The position numbers and the translations under genes are program-made. Under the pieces are notes generated by a model, which ran no database searches, was not told the origin of the DNA, and was given only the letters and a program-made list of their open reading frames with translations. A stretch of DNA of 64,000 nucleotides. Source: Rufibacter latericius. Lineage in GTDB: Bacteria > Bacteroidota > Bacteroidia > Cytophagales > Hymenobacteraceae. Location: the NCBI RefSeq assembly GCF_003721515.1, contig NZ_RJJD01000004.1, positions 248,001 through 312,000 of the forward strand. The letters are read 5' to 3'. This document shows, piece after piece, positions 53,262 to 63,065 of this stretch. The first letter of the stretch is position 1. Every line of letters begins with the position of its first letter.

Positions 53262-53299
53262 TGTTTTAGGCCTCCTTTTCGGAAAACAAGCCTAAAATG
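53262..53299. repeat. Dispersed palindrome, copy 27
   Basis: TGTTTTAGGCCTCCTTTTC paired with GGAAAACAAGCCTAAAATG: outer arms are nearly perfect, one of the clearest copies. Confidence 0.75.
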
Positions 53300-53354
53300 A
53301 GTGACGGGTTTTCTTTTTACACGAAGAATTAGGTACTGAAAGATGGTTGATTTT

Positions 53355-53419
53355 ACCAGTAGCTATAAAACAGAGAGGCCCGTCTTCTGGACGGGCCTCT
53401 CTGTTTTATAGCTACTGGT
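53355..53419 (-). terminator. Very long terminator hairpin (30-bp perfect stem)
   Basis: 53355-53384 pairs without mismatch to 53390-53419 around the loop TTCTG, ending 6 bases beyond the protease stop codon. Confidence 0.8.
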
Positions 53420-53424
53420 GTAGG

Positions 53425-54600
53425 CTATTTCAATGCAATTGGATCTGGTTTTCCGTCTGGATCGCTGGTTACCGAGCCTTGCGAGTTTACGCGTCCACCA
53501 GTGAGGGCCAGAATACCCGCTACGTGCGGCGCAGCGTAGGACGTTCCGTTTCCAGAAACGTATCCGCTTCCTTTCCAGGTAGTTTTGATGTTAGTGCCTG
53601 GAGCAGCAAACTTCACCGAAGCACCATAGTTGGAAGAGGGGTTGAACTTGCCGAAGGAGTCCATGTTAGACACCACGTATACATTAGGTGCTACCACGCG
53701 GGCAGGAGAATCGTTCTTGCAGTCAATGTAGCTGTTGCCAGAGGCTACTACTACAAACATTCCTTTGGCAGCAACTTTCTTTACCAAATCATCTAGCATG
53801 GTGGAGGCAGCTACCCGGAGGCTCATGTTTACCACGTCTCCAGCTTTGCCGTTGGTATACGCATAATTTAAGGCTGAGTAGATACGGGTAAGCGTACCAG
53901 CGCCAGCGTTATCAAATACACGCAGCGCTACAATGGTGGCGTTTGCGGCAACTCCCACAACACCTACATTGTTATTCTTGGCTCCAATGATACCGGCTAC
54001 TCCTGTGCCATGTCCGTAACCATCTTCCCAAGAGGTAACACCTGAGATGAAAGATTTGCTACGGATTTTATCTACGTTCAGGTCTGGGTGCGTAGACTGT
54101 ACGCCTGAGTCAATGACCCACACCGTTTTACCGGTACCGTCGCCGTAACCTACACGGGCAACGCCCCAAGGAATAGTTTGGGAAGTGATAGTAGTGCTGG
54201 TAGTGGTTTCGGCTAGAGGAGTAGCTACTGCATCCCCTAACTTCACTGATTGTTCTGCTTCAACGTACGCTACGTTCTCATCTTGCATTAGTTGGCGAAC
54301 CTCCTCTTTGCTAAAATTGCCCGTGAACCCGTCTGATGCGCCATCAAACACATCGCTCACTCGGCTCTTGTTGATGCCTAATCTCTGGAATAAACGCTCT
54401 CTTAGTTCTTGTTTAGAAGCGGCACTGCCGTTTTTCATGACAACAATGTACTTGCCTTCTACAGTTTTAGAAGAAGTAGCAGGAGGAGTCGGCGCAGGAG
54501 CCGTTTCTTCTAAAAGCTCGTCTTTCTGACAACCTGCCATGGAGAATACTGAGGCCAAGGCAAAAAATGAGACGGCTTTTTTGAAATTCGTTGATCGCAT
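53425..54600 (-). CDS. Subtilisin-like S8 serine protease with I9 propeptide
   Basis: A 391-residue secreted protease, starting at 54600 (M-R-S-T-N-F-K-K) with a lipoprotein-type signal (S-M-A-G-C-Q-K). An inhibitor I9-type propeptide occupies about 45-125 (Y-I-V-V-M-K-N-G to V-A-Y-V-E-A-E-Q). The catalytic triad is visible: Asp in W-V-I-D-S-G-V-Q-S, His in G-Y-G-H-G-T-G-V-A-G and Ser in G-N-G-T-S-Y-A-A-P-H-V-A. There is no T9SS domain. The C terminus ends K-P-D-P-I-A-L-K. It borders the AT-rich accessory stretch and could process the large secreted proteins beyond it (inference). Confidence 0.93.
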   Translation of the reverse strand: MRSTNFKKAVSFFALASVFSMAGCQKDELLEETAPAPTPPATSSKTVEGKYIVVMKNGSAASKQELRERLFQRLGINKSRVSDVFDGASDGFTGNFSKEEVRQLMQDENVAYVEAEQSVKLGDAVATPLAETTTSTTITSQTIPWGVARVGYGDGTGKTVWVIDSGVQSTHPDLNVDKIRSKSFISGVTSWEDGYGHGTGVAGIIGAKNNNVGVVGVAANATIVALRVFDNAGAGTLTRIYSALNYAYTNGKAGDVVNMSLRVAASTMLDDLVKKVAAKGMFVVVASGNSYIDCKNDSPARVVAPNVYVVSNMDSFGKFNPSSNYGASVKFAAPGTNIKTTWKGSGYVSGNGTSYAAPHVAGILALTGGRVNSQGSVTSDPDGKPDPIALK

Positions 54601-55043
54601 AGTCAATCGTTTTGAGTTAAAGACAGTTTGCAACGTAACCTTGTGCTACGCACTATCGTAACCGCTCATTTTTCTTTATGGTTCATTCAACTTTGAAAAG
54701 AAGATGAAGTAGTACTGCTAATAGAATAAAAAGGCGAGGAAATATTATATATAATAGGGCTTTAGCCTTGCTGCTTAAGGTTCTTGTTGAATAATTCTTA
54801 TGGATTTGTAATTAGTTAAGTAGAAGTTGCGTTTTGGTATAATGCGTTACCTGTTAATAGCTTAGAACAAGGAAAAACCCTAAAAGAGATGGCTTCAGGA
54901 TGATTGTTGAGTTTGTTTCTTTAAGGTTCTGATTTCTACTTACTCTTTTAAGTTCTTTATTTCTAATGGGCATGGATGAGATGTTCTATAAAGGCTGTCT
55001 TTTTAATAGTTTATAAAAGTTACTAGTAACATGATCTTGTTAG

Positions 55044-55098
55044 AGCCCGTTGCCATAATATATTAAAAATTTAATATATTATGGCAACGGGCTTTTTG
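55044..55098 (+). terminator. Orphan intrinsic terminator (24-bp perfect stem)
   Basis: 55044-55067 pairs with 55070-55093 and is followed by T5 on the + strand, with no T-run on the other side. The nearest + strand gene upstream ends at 52703, so it may end an unannotated small RNA. Confidence 0.75.
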
Positions 55099-55379
55099 TT
55101 ACAACTTATTTGAACTTCCTATTTACAGGTAATTACCTTCCTCTATTGCTCTATGCTATTTCACTTAATTAGATAACAACTGGTTAAGTAAGTGAAACTT
55201 GATTAAAGCTTAGGTTTTTGATCCAAAAAAGAATCTACTATTCATAAAGGCCTTTGTTGTGCATTGAAACTCTTTACTCATTTCACTCCAAAATATGTGT
55301 TTTTACCTGAGTAGGAAAGAGGTCTGAGCCTTATTAGTTTAGGGTGTTTCATACAAAATTTAGACAAGTATAGTTTGAT

Positions 55380-55443
55380 TTTATTGGATAGTTTCTAAAA
55401 TTAAGTATGCATGCATACTTAATTTTAGAAACTATCCAATAAA
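55380..55443. repeat. Perfect 64-bp palindrome with no spacer
   Basis: The 32 bases from 55380 (TTTATTGGATAG...) are the exact reverse complement of the 32 bases to 55443, centred between 55411 and 55412 on TGCATGCA. There is no loop and no mismatch. It is not flanked by a T-run typical of terminators. Confidence 0.9.
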
Positions 55444-55664
55444 TGTCTATGGTTTAATCTAGTAATATACTTATATTTCAACTAAAGGTTATATGGTTTA
55501 AATAATTAAATTTATACCTTATAAAAGAAACTTAGGCAATGTCAAGATGGGAAGAGTTATATGTATTTACATCGATTAAGCTTTATGCAAATATGATTAT
55601 TTTGATCGAAAATTGTTTTAATGCCTATTGATACATATTTCTAATTGTGTTTGATAGAATTTAA

Positions 55665-55709
55665 TAAACATGCGCCTTACGTGGTAAAATGCATGTTTAT
55701 GTACGTTTG
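55665..55709 (+). promoter_or_regulatory. Putative promoter with 9-bp dyad before the giant T9SS gene
   Basis: TACGTTTG (55702-55709) is an exact TAnnTTTG box. TAAACATGC (55665-55673) and GCATGTTTA (55691-55699) form a perfect inverted repeat just upstream, positioned like an operator. The implied leader is about 110 bases. Confidence 0.5.
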
Positions 55710-55827
55710 CGGGATAAGTACAATTTATAAAAGTGGTGGATTGATAGATAGGATCACCAAATTTGTAGGACTAGTTAAAAGAGATAACTAAGTAATACAA
55801 TAATTTACAATGCCTATTACCCATTTT

Positions 55828-58800
55828 ATGAAAAAATTGTACTCAACCAGTGATGGCTTCATTAATGAATCATGTTTACACTGGCTGCTAATAGTTGCGT
55901 CAGTTTTTAAAAAAGGCAAATATTACCGAATTAATTATTTAGGTAAAGTTGCCACCATTGTGCTAGTACTTATTGCTTTTACTGCAGTTTCCAATGCTTT
56001 CGCACAAACTAATTATGCGCCAGTTGCTAGTAACGTAACTGCTAATAGAATTAACAATATTGGAAGACAGCTCATTCGCCCGCTTCAAGGTACGGATGCC
56101 GAGGGACAGGTACTTACTTATATAATAACTGATCTAAACCTTGGAGTTGGAGGTGGTAATAGGGGAGTAAGTGGTAGTTTGCATAAAGGAAATGTTACAG
56201 GGGTGCTAGTGGTTGGTGATATATTATCGGCATCAGAGGTGCAAAATCTTTTCTATACGCCTCCTACTTCACAACAGGGGAATCAAACTGCTACACTTGT
56301 TAATGGCACGCATAGCTTTACTTACGTTGTGAATGATGGAGTAAATAATTCTACTCCAGCCACATACTATCTTCCGGTCGGGCAGGCTCCTGTTCCCTCC
56401 CCAACTAGTATGATCATTAGTCCTGTATTAAATACAGCAGGTGAAATCAGCATACCATCTCCTTCTGCAACAGGTGGGGCAATAAACGGATATATCATTG
56501 TAAGACCAGCAACTACCCAAGGTCAACTTCATTACAGCACTACCCCGACAGGTGTCAAAACATTAGTTGGATCAACTGCGGCAACGGTGAATAGTGCCAC
56601 TGTCTTCTTATGGTTTACGCCTTCCGCTTCTTACGAAGGTATTGCTACATTCACTTATGTTGCAAGAAATGGGGATGGAAACACTACAACCGCCGCCAAC
56701 CAGGCTACTTATTCTATTCCGGTCTATAGTAAAAGACCAGTTGTAAGCAACGTTACTACGGTGGCTATTCCAAAAACTGCTGGAGAGAAACCAATAAATC
56801 CTTTGACTGCTACAGCTATTTTAGAAACAACTATCTCTAGTTTCATTATTTCTAATTTGCCTACTGCTAGTGCCGGTACATTGCGCATTAATGGTTCTCC
56901 GGCCACGGCGGGCACATATTCTGCTACAAACGGACAATTGGCAGGATTAACTTTTGAACCAAATCCAAATCTTGGATCTGGCACTACCAGTGTGACATTT
57001 AGCTTCCAGGCAACCAACAACGAAGGAGCTATTAGCTCAGGAACGGCTATTTACACTATTCCTATCCCTAATGACAATGCTTCGGTTTACTCAGTGGCTA
57101 AAACATCTTTTAATAAAGACGCACTGTCAAATGGCATTATATTAGCTACCCTTGCAGATGCAGATGGAGGAATTGTGTCTGCATCTGCAGTAACAGTAAT
57201 GCCCAACGGAATGGCTCTTAACCCTTCTACTGGAGCAATCACTGTTAGTAACATTGATGAGCTAAGTGCAGGTGAATACACAAGGTATATCAACACAGTT
57301 GACGCAAAAGGAGGTAAGTCGTACATAACAGTAGTCATCAACATTGTAAATGATAGAGAGGCTGTTTATACTACTACCAACACGTTCTTTACAAATGTTG
57401 GCCAGGGAGTGACATTAGCTACGGTAAGTGATTTGGATGGGGCAATAGTCAATGCTTCAGCAACAGGTTTAGAAAGCTGGATGACGTTAAATCCTACTAC
57501 TGGGGCCATCACAAGAAATGGATCCGCTGCTATTCCCGCAGGTGCTTACACAAAGATCATTAAAATACTAGATGCAGCTGGGGGTAAATCAGATGCAGAA
57601 GTGACTATTGTAATTAATAATGCAACGGCTTCTTATAATTATATCTCGCAGCATTATTCTATTTATGCCTTAAAACCAAATACAGTGGTAGGTACGGCTG
57701 TTCTTTCTAGTGGAGCTGCAATATCAACAGCTACCCTTGCACCAGGGGCTACTGCTTTACCTAGCTTCCTGAGGTTAAATCCTGATGGAAGTATAGCTGT
57801 TAATACAAATAAAGTTGTTGTAGGAAAATACTCCAGTATTATCAGATTAAATGGCTCTATAGATGCACCTGTTGTTATAGATGTAAATGATGACATTTAC
57901 CAAATTAACAATGAAGCATTTAAGTTAGGTGATAATAACTACAGGCTAACAACGGCTGAGGCTAATAAAAGAGGGGAGGTTTGGAAGACTACCCCTGTGG
58001 ACCTTTCTAAGTCTTTTGAAATCACGTTCAAAGCAAACTTTGGGAGTATAGATGCCAATGGAGCAGATGGTATTGCTTTTGCCTTGCAGCGGCATGGCAG
58101 TAATCCTCTTTTCGCTTACGGGCAGACCGGAGAAGGCCTAGGGGTAGGGCACGGCGCAAGTACTGCAAATCCAAGAACAGGTGGTATCTCCCCTTCTGTA
58201 GTAGTTGAGTTTGATACATGGCAAAATACAGCAGTGGCAGCAAGTATTGAGCCGGTGTATGATCACCTTGCTGTATTCTTAAACGGAGAAGAAAGAGCCC
58301 CTGTTACTCCTGTTGTTCCAATGAAAGGTACAACTGCTGCTCCAGTAAACGTAGAGGATGGGGCAAACCATTTGGTTAAAATCATTTGGAATAAAGCAAC
58401 CAATAAGCTCTCTGTTTACTTTGACAATAGCTTAAGAACAGAATATAGTTCAGATTTAATTGCAAATGTCTTTGGTAACAACCCAATGGTTTACTTTGGT
58501 TACTCTGCCAGTACAGGTGCAAGTATGAATGAACAAAAGATTTCTGAGATTAATTTCTCTCTACTTGATACTGATGGTGATGGGTTTGCTGATGCCAGTG
58601 ACTTAGATAGTGACAATGATGGCATTTCAAACCTAGTTGAATCAGGTAAAGACAATAATGGTAACTTCATCAATCCATTTGGAGACCAGAATAATGATGG
58701 ATTAACCAACTACAAAGATCCTGTGTTCTGTGCAAGTATAGGAAGTTTCCTGAATAACAAAGGCGTTTGTGCTAGCTTAGATGTTGATGGTGATGGTCTA

Positions 58801-60321
58801 ATCAATGCACTTGATTTGGATAGCGATAATGACGGTATTCCAGATGCTGTTGAAGCAAATGATGGCGTGTTGAAGTCTAATATGACTCTAAGTGGTCAAT
58901 ACCCTGTTTCATTTTACTCTGTTCAAACTGATACAGATAGAAATGGGATGATAGATGCTGTGCAAGGGGAGAATGCATTGCTAAATGGTGATAAGGATGG
59001 GGATGGAATACCAAATGCTTTAGACCTTGATTCTGATGGAGATGGAATAGTAGATGCAGTTGAGGCTAACAATGGGGTGTTGCCGGCAGATATGACCTTA
59101 AATGGCCAATACAGTGTAGCTTTTATGTTCTTAAATGACCTGAATCTAGATGGTATAAATGATGCTCTTGCTGCTAACCCATTATTTACTAAAGACAGGG
59201 ATATGGACCAGGATGATTTGTTTAACTTCTTAGATCTTGATAGTGACAATGATGGTTTGCCAGATGTCTTGGAGGCGCAAGATCAAAATAGAATGGTAGT
59301 TAAGAAAGGTTTAGATATCAATAGGAATGGTATTGATGATGCATACGATGTTATTATAAGTGGTGGTGCTGCTTTGACTCCTCTTAATACAGATGGTGAT
59401 TCTAATCCAGACTTCCTTGATCTAGATAGTGACAATGACCTGTTTTTGGATTTTGAAGAAGCGTTCGATAAAAATGGTGATGGTAAATCTGAAGATGACT
59501 TTATCAAAATGGCAAGTGAGTTTGGAGAAAGGGTAAATGATAAAACAATTTACACCCTTACGCCGGAGAAGAATGGGCGTCCAATTTGGTTGGCTTATGC
59601 TTCTGACTCTAGGCTTAATTTATTAAGTACTAAAAGTAGTTTGCCAGCATTGTACAGAGACGTAAATAGAAATGGTCTTGTAGATTTATTTGATTCTCAA
59701 GCTTTCGGTGAAGAGTCTACTGTGAGTACTACAAATTACTCTTTCCGAAGTGCAGGTGCAAATGTCCCGCTTCCTGTTAAGTTAATCAATTTCTCTGGTT
59801 CTCAAAAAATAGGGGGGATTCAGTTAAAGTGGGCTACTGCTGCTGAAAAAGATAATGACTTCTTCCAAGTAGAGCGTAGTCAAGATGGTAAGGCCTTTGC
59901 TCTTATTGGCCAAGTGAAAGGAAACGGAACCAGCAATGTATTGCAGAGCTATAGCTTCGTAGACGCTTCTGCTCCAGCAGGTACTGTGTACTACCGCCTG
60001 AAGCAAGTTGATTTTGATGGCAAATTTGAGTACTCCAAGGTAATTGCTTTGAAAGCAGATGGTAAGACTAATGCTCAAGCTTCTTTGAGTGTATACCCTA
60101 ATCCAACTTCAGGGAAAGTATTCTTTACTTCTGCTGAACTGGAAGGTGCTGCCACAGTGACCTTGTATAATGCAAATGGTCGTGCGATTTCACAGAAGCA
60201 AGTTGAATTGAAAGTTGGGGAGCCAATTGCTCTTGATTTATCTGCCCAAGCTGCAGGTGTCTACTACCTACAGGTGCAGACTGATGTCAACAAAGTTACA
60301 ACTCGCGTAGTAAAGCAATAA
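55828..60321 (+). CDS. Giant secreted lectin/TSP3-repeat protein with T9SS domain
   Basis: A protein of about 1497 residues. The ATG at 55828 (M-K-K-L-Y-S-T-S) is preferred; an ATG at 55810 adds six residues. The leader is unusually long: about 50 residues precede the hydrophobic helix and its A-F-A-Q cleavage site. Cadherin-like and putative-Ig repeats fill roughly 60-690, an L-type (legume) lectin domain lies at about 690-915 ([16 protein letters not shown]), then acidic TSP3-type calcium-binding repeats (D-L-D-S-D-N-D-G-I) to about 1215, a fibronectin-like segment (about 1310-1415) and a T9SS type A domain (V-Y-P-N-P-T-S-G-K to V-V-K-Q). It is likely a calcium-stabilised surface adhesin binding sugars. 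Confidence 0.9.
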   Translation: MKKLYSTSDGFINESCLHWLLIVASVFKKGKYYRINYLGKVATIVLVLIAFTAVSNAFAQTNYAPVASNVTANRINNIGRQLIRPLQGTDAEGQVLTYIITDLNLGVGGGNRGVSGSLHKGNVTGVLVVGDILSASEVQNLFYTPPTSQQGNQTATLVNGTHSFTYVVNDGVNNSTPATYYLPVGQAPVPSPTSMIISPVLNTAGEISIPSPSATGGAINGYIIVRPATTQGQLHYSTTPTGVKTLVGSTAATVNSATVFLWFTPSASYEGIATFTYVARNGDGNTTTAANQATYSIPVYSKRPVVSNVTTVAIPKTAGEKPINPLTATAILETTISSFIISNLPTASAGTLRINGSPATAGTYSATNGQLAGLTFEPNPNLGSGTTSVTFSFQATNNEGAISSGTAIYTIPIPNDNASVYSVAKTSFNKDALSNGIILATLADADGGIVSASAVTVMPNGMALNPSTGAITVSNIDELSAGEYTRYINTVDAKGGKSYITVVINIVNDREAVYTTTNTFFTNVGQGVTLATVSDLDGAIVNASATGLESWMTLNPTTGAITRNGSAAIPAGAYTKIIKILDAAGGKSDAEVTIVINNATASYNYISQHYSIYALKPNTVVGTAVLSSGAAISTATLAPGATALPSFLRLNPDGSIAVNTNKVVVGKYSSIIRLNGSIDAPVVIDVNDDIYQINNEAFKLGDNNYRLTTAEANKRGEVWKTTPVDLSKSFEITFKANFGSIDANGADGIAFALQRHGSNPLFAYGQTGEGLGVGHGASTANPRTGGISPSVVVEFDTWQNTAVAASIEPVYDHLAVFLNGEERAPVTPVVPMKGTTAAPVNVEDGANHLVKIIWNKATNKLSVYFDNSLRTEYSSDLIANVFGNNPMVYFGYSASTGASMNEQKISEINFSLLDTDGDGFADASDLDSDNDGISNLVESGKDNNGNFINPFGDQNNDGLTNYKDPVFCASIGSFLNNKGVCASLDVDGDGLINALDLDSDNDGIPDAVEANDGVLKSNMTLSGQYPVSFYSVQTDTDRNGMIDAVQGENALLNGDKDGDGIPNALDLDSDGDGIVDAVEANNGVLPADMTLNGQYSVAFMFLNDLNLDGINDALAANPLFTKDRDMDQDDLFNFLDLDSDNDGLPDVLEAQDQNRMVVKKGLDINRNGIDDAYDVIISGGAALTPLNTDGDSNPDFLDLDSDNDLFLDFEEAFDKNGDGKSEDDFIKMASEFGERVNDKTIYTLTPEKNGRPIWLAYASDSRLNLLSTKSSLPALYRDVNRNGLVDLFDSQAFGEESTVSTTNYSFRSAGANVPLPVKLINFSGSQKIGGIQLKWATAAEKDNDFFQVERSQDGKAFALIGQVKGNGTSNVLQSYSFVDASAPAGTVYYRLKQVDFDGKFEYSKVIALKADGKTNAQASLSVYPNPTSGKVFFTSAELEGAATVTLYNANGRAISQKQVELKVGEPIALDLSAQAAGVYYLQVQTDVNKVTTRVVKQ
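58566..59460 (+). repeat. TSP3-type repeat region inside the giant T9SS gene
   Basis: Repeated D-x-D-x-D-G units, seen at DNA level as variants of GATAGTGACAATGATGG near 58606, 58818, 59030, 59237 and 59424. Two larger units also repeat ([15 protein letters not shown] versus [15 protein letters not shown]), which suggests internal duplication of a block of about 70-75 codons. Confidence 0.8.
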
Positions 60322-60336
60322 GGAATCTGTTTTATT

Positions 60337-60386
60337 CCAAAACAGCAAGGGCCACCTCTTTATAGAGGTGGCCCTTGCTGTTTTGG
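60337..60386 (+). terminator. Long intrinsic terminator (23-bp perfect stem)
   Basis: 60337-60359 pairs with 60364-60386 around TTAT, 15 bases after the giant T9SS gene; T-rich sequence follows. Confidence 0.85.
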
Positions 60387-60455
60387 TCCTTTTAGTGTTT
60401 CACACTTCTAATGAAAAAGTACCGTTCACAGCAAAGAAGTTGAATGCTTGGTGCT

Positions 60456-60490
60456 TTATGCCTGTTTCCTGAAAAGTAGGTCGAAAATAG
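60456..60490. repeat. Dispersed palindrome, copy 28
   Basis: TTTATGCCTGTTTCC paired with GAAAAGTAGGTCGAAAATAG; the only copy found right of 54 kb. Confidence 0.5.
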
Positions 60491-61121
60491 ATTAGGTAGT
60501 AAAAGTAAGATCTAAAGCATAGGGTAGGCCTTTGAACTTGGTTCTTTACCGAAGCGAGAGATAAGGAGGTGGGTAGTTTGTTTTACTCTCTGTTGTGGCC
60601 TTTATGCAATATGGGAGCTCAAATGTTCGTCTTTGGCTCTTGGGCGTCTTTTTACTTTTCTCCGGTATTTAGGCATGAAGTGTTTTTGAGAAGGGGTGAG
60701 TAAAGGTTAATGAAGTATTTTGTTGCAATAATTTTCTCCTTCTTTTTATGTATTTTCCGATATCAGCAGAATAGAAGTATAATTATAAGCGGTTTAATAA
60801 AATAGCTTTGTATAAGGCAGGTTTTTAGAATTTTGAAAAGAAATGTAACTAAATACCACAGTTAATTTTTATTAAACAATCCAAGTAGCTTGTGTTCAAG
60901 TTTGCCTTGCTTATTTACTAATAAAGTATTGAATTAAATAAATAAAAATCTAGTCTGTGCCTTTTTCTGGGATTGTCAAATAGGATTTAACCGAAGAATG
61001 GAAAGGCGTTAGTGTTTCACTGGAATTCATTGAATTAAATACAATTATCCTCAACTTTATAGGGTTTGTCGAAATCCTTGACATGCAAATGTCCTAGTTG
61101 TTTAAAGTAATTGTGTTTTTC

Positions 61122-63065
61122 ATGAATTTAATGCGTTTTTCAAAGAAGCTTTTGTGTTTAGTTTTTTGTTTGTTCTTTTTGCAGAGTAGTGCTTTTAGTG
61201 GGAACCTTATCAACTTTCCTTGGCAACAAAATTTTACTTTTCTTCTTCCTTCGGGATCCGTCTCATACCCTGGTAAGCAATTAACCGCCCAGCCCGACTT
61301 GGTGGCATTCAAGGAGAGTTCCATGGTTTTAGAGACCTCTCCAGAAACAGTGGTAATTGAGATAGGTCTAAGTAATGTCACTAGTACTCCAACCGCAGCC
61401 TATGCCAACCTGAAGTATAACAAAGCAGGCGTGTTCAACTTCGAGATGGATGACAATAGCGGCAAAGCAGTGGATGTCTTTAGAGTCCTGAACGGAGGCA
61501 CTGCATCAAATGGAGTTACCTATCCCGGTAAATTCTTTACAGATGGCTGTGGAAATAAAATCAACTACCGCGGGGCTGTTGCCTTGAACTTCCTTAATAA
61601 TTATAACCAGGACCAGGTTGTGAACAATGCTGCTGGAAAGAAGATAAACCAGGAAGGCCTAAATCTTTTGGTGGGAAATAATTGGACCCTAGAAAACCAC
61701 GGCTATGCCCACAGTGCAGGCAATACTTTAATCGATGGCGATATTGCCAAAAACATCCACGAAAACACCAAGGTTTTCTACTCTAAGATGGCAGCGGCGG
61801 GGCTTCCTTACCGGATCAGGGTAGCGGTTACCCCCACCAATGACGAAGGCTACCAGCCCACTGCCAAACAATTGGGTTATATTGGATTAACAACGCAAAC
61901 CCGAAGGGATGACGCTTCTTTGTTCAGTGGGTACGCGGCCCTGTCTCCAGACTGGACTCAAATGCTTTACACGCACAGGTCCTTCAATGATAAATGGGAT
62001 CAGACCACCACAAACTCCTTCAAAGAAAAGATAGACCGTCTGCTGCTTTTAAATGCAACCACTGCTACTCCACAAATGTTCAGATTAGGTACTCATGGGC
62101 CCGATCTTCCAAAATGGGCAGAGTTGATGGACTATTTGCAAACGGCCTCTAAGGACAGGGTTTGGGTTCCTTCCTTGCAGGAGTTGATTGAGTATTTCGA
62201 GGTGAAAAGATTGCTGGTCAGAACATCCACCTATGATGCTACGGCCAAAAAGTTGATCATTACTTTGAACTACTCGAAAATACCAGAGCACAACAGGTTC
62301 AGAGATGTCTCGCTTTTGATTAAAGGAGCTAATGTCACTTCGGTGAGTGTTAAAAGTGGCAGCTTGGACAAGGTGTCTTTCAATTCATCTACCGGTTTGA
62401 TCAATTTGTACAAGGTGAAAAAGACGTTTGCCAATCCAGCCTTAGATGTGCTTCCTCCAAAAATCGTGAGTGCTACCCTTACGGGTTCTAATAAAGTAAG
62501 AGTTGTGTTTGACCGTTCGGTTTCTCTGACTAAAACAGGCTTCTCCATAAAATCGGGCGGGGTAGAGGTGCCGGTATCCGAGGTGATTGGTCAAGGAACT
62601 GTGTGGGACTTGAAGGTGCTAAGTACTTACACTAGTTCAAGTGTGTTGTCTCTCTATTACCGCATGCAAAGGGGGGCCGCAGTGGATGCGAGTAATTCCA
62701 CTTTCAAGGTGGGTAGCTATATTGGGAAAAAGATAGTAAACAAAATTGGCGCTGTAAGTACCTCTGGCATGCAATCTTTAGAGTTAGACAGTTTTGAGAC
62801 AGATAGTTTGGTTGCTTCTGAGCATTCTTTGCAGGCTTATCCTAATCCAACTACGGGCAATGTGTACATTATTCCTGCTGCTCTTTCAGGGCAAGGAGCC
62901 ATTACTGTCTATAATAGCAATGGTAAAATAGTCCTGCAGCAAAAGGTTCAGGTGGAGAAAGGCCAGCCTTTGCTCTTGAACCTGGATGAACAGGCAAGCG
63001 GTTTTTATACGCTGCGCCTAGAAACATCTACCGGAGCGCAGGTTTCAAGAATAGTAAAACTTTGA
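61122..63065 (+). CDS. Secreted polysaccharide-deacetylase-like (CE4-like) protein with T9SS domain
   Basis: A 647-residue protein; ATG at 61122 (M-N-L-M-R-F-S-K-K) or 61131 begins a signal peptide ending near S-A-F-S-G, while the frame opens at a TTG at 61098. Residues about 90-370 resemble a NodB/CE4 deacetylase: F-E-M-D-D-N-S-G (about 107-114) has the metal-binding aspartate pair and E-N-H-G-Y-A-H-S (about 191-198) the H-x3-H motif. A domain with K-I-V-S-A-T-L-T-G-S-N-K-V-R-V-V-F (about 445-545, SWM/Ig-like) follows, then a T9SS type A domain (Y-P-N-P-T-T-G-N-V to R-I-V-K-L). It could trim acetyl groups from a surface or environmental polysaccharide. Confidence 0.82.
   Translation: MNLMRFSKKLLCLVFCLFFLQSSAFSGNLINFPWQQNFTFLLPSGSVSYPGKQLTAQPDLVAFKESSMVLETSPETVVIEIGLSNVTSTPTAAYANLKYNKAGVFNFEMDDNSGKAVDVFRVLNGGTASNGVTYPGKFFTDGCGNKINYRGAVALNFLNNYNQDQVVNNAAGKKINQEGLNLLVGNNWTLENHGYAHSAGNTLIDGDIAKNIHENTKVFYSKMAAAGLPYRIRVAVTPTNDEGYQPTAKQLGYIGLTTQTRRDDASLFSGYAALSPDWTQMLYTHRSFNDKWDQTTTNSFKEKIDRLLLLNATTATPQMFRLGTHGPDLPKWAELMDYLQTASKDRVWVPSLQELIEYFEVKRLLVRTSTYDATAKKLIITLNYSKIPEHNRFRDVSLLIKGANVTSVSVKSGSLDKVSFNSSTGLINLYKVKKTFANPALDVLPPKIVSATLTGSNKVRVVFDRSVSLTKTGFSIKSGGVEVPVSEVIGQGTVWDLKVLSTYTSSSVLSLYYRMQRGAAVDASNSTFKVGSYIGKKIVNKIGAVSTSGMQSLELDSFETDSLVASEHSLQAYPNPTTGNVYIIPAALSGQGAITVYNSNGKIVLQQKVQVEKGQPLLLNLDEQASGFYTLRLETSTGAQVSRIVKL

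Larger units (their letters stand above)
52972..53424. other. Gene-free interval before the S8 protease gene
   Basis: 453 bases with no credible gene. It holds palindrome copy 27 and the long terminator hairpin of the protease. An open frame beginning at 53347 runs antisense through the protease and is rejected. Confidence 0.65.
54601..55827. other. 1.2-kb AT-rich intergenic region rich in perfect inverted repeats
   Basis: No gene on either strand. It contains a strong + strand terminator (55044-55093) with no gene before it, a perfect 64-bp palindrome (55380-55443), a TTTCACTTA..TAAGTGAAA dyad (about 55159-55198), and the promoter with a 9-bp dyad before the large T9SS gene. Base composition is far more AT-rich than at 1-53 kb. 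Confidence 0.75.
60322..61121. other. 800-bp AT-rich gene-free interval
   Basis: After the terminator (60337-60386) and palindrome copy 28 I see no gene, no clear TAnnTTTG box and no further repeat. It is strongly AT-rich towards the right. Confidence 0.65.
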
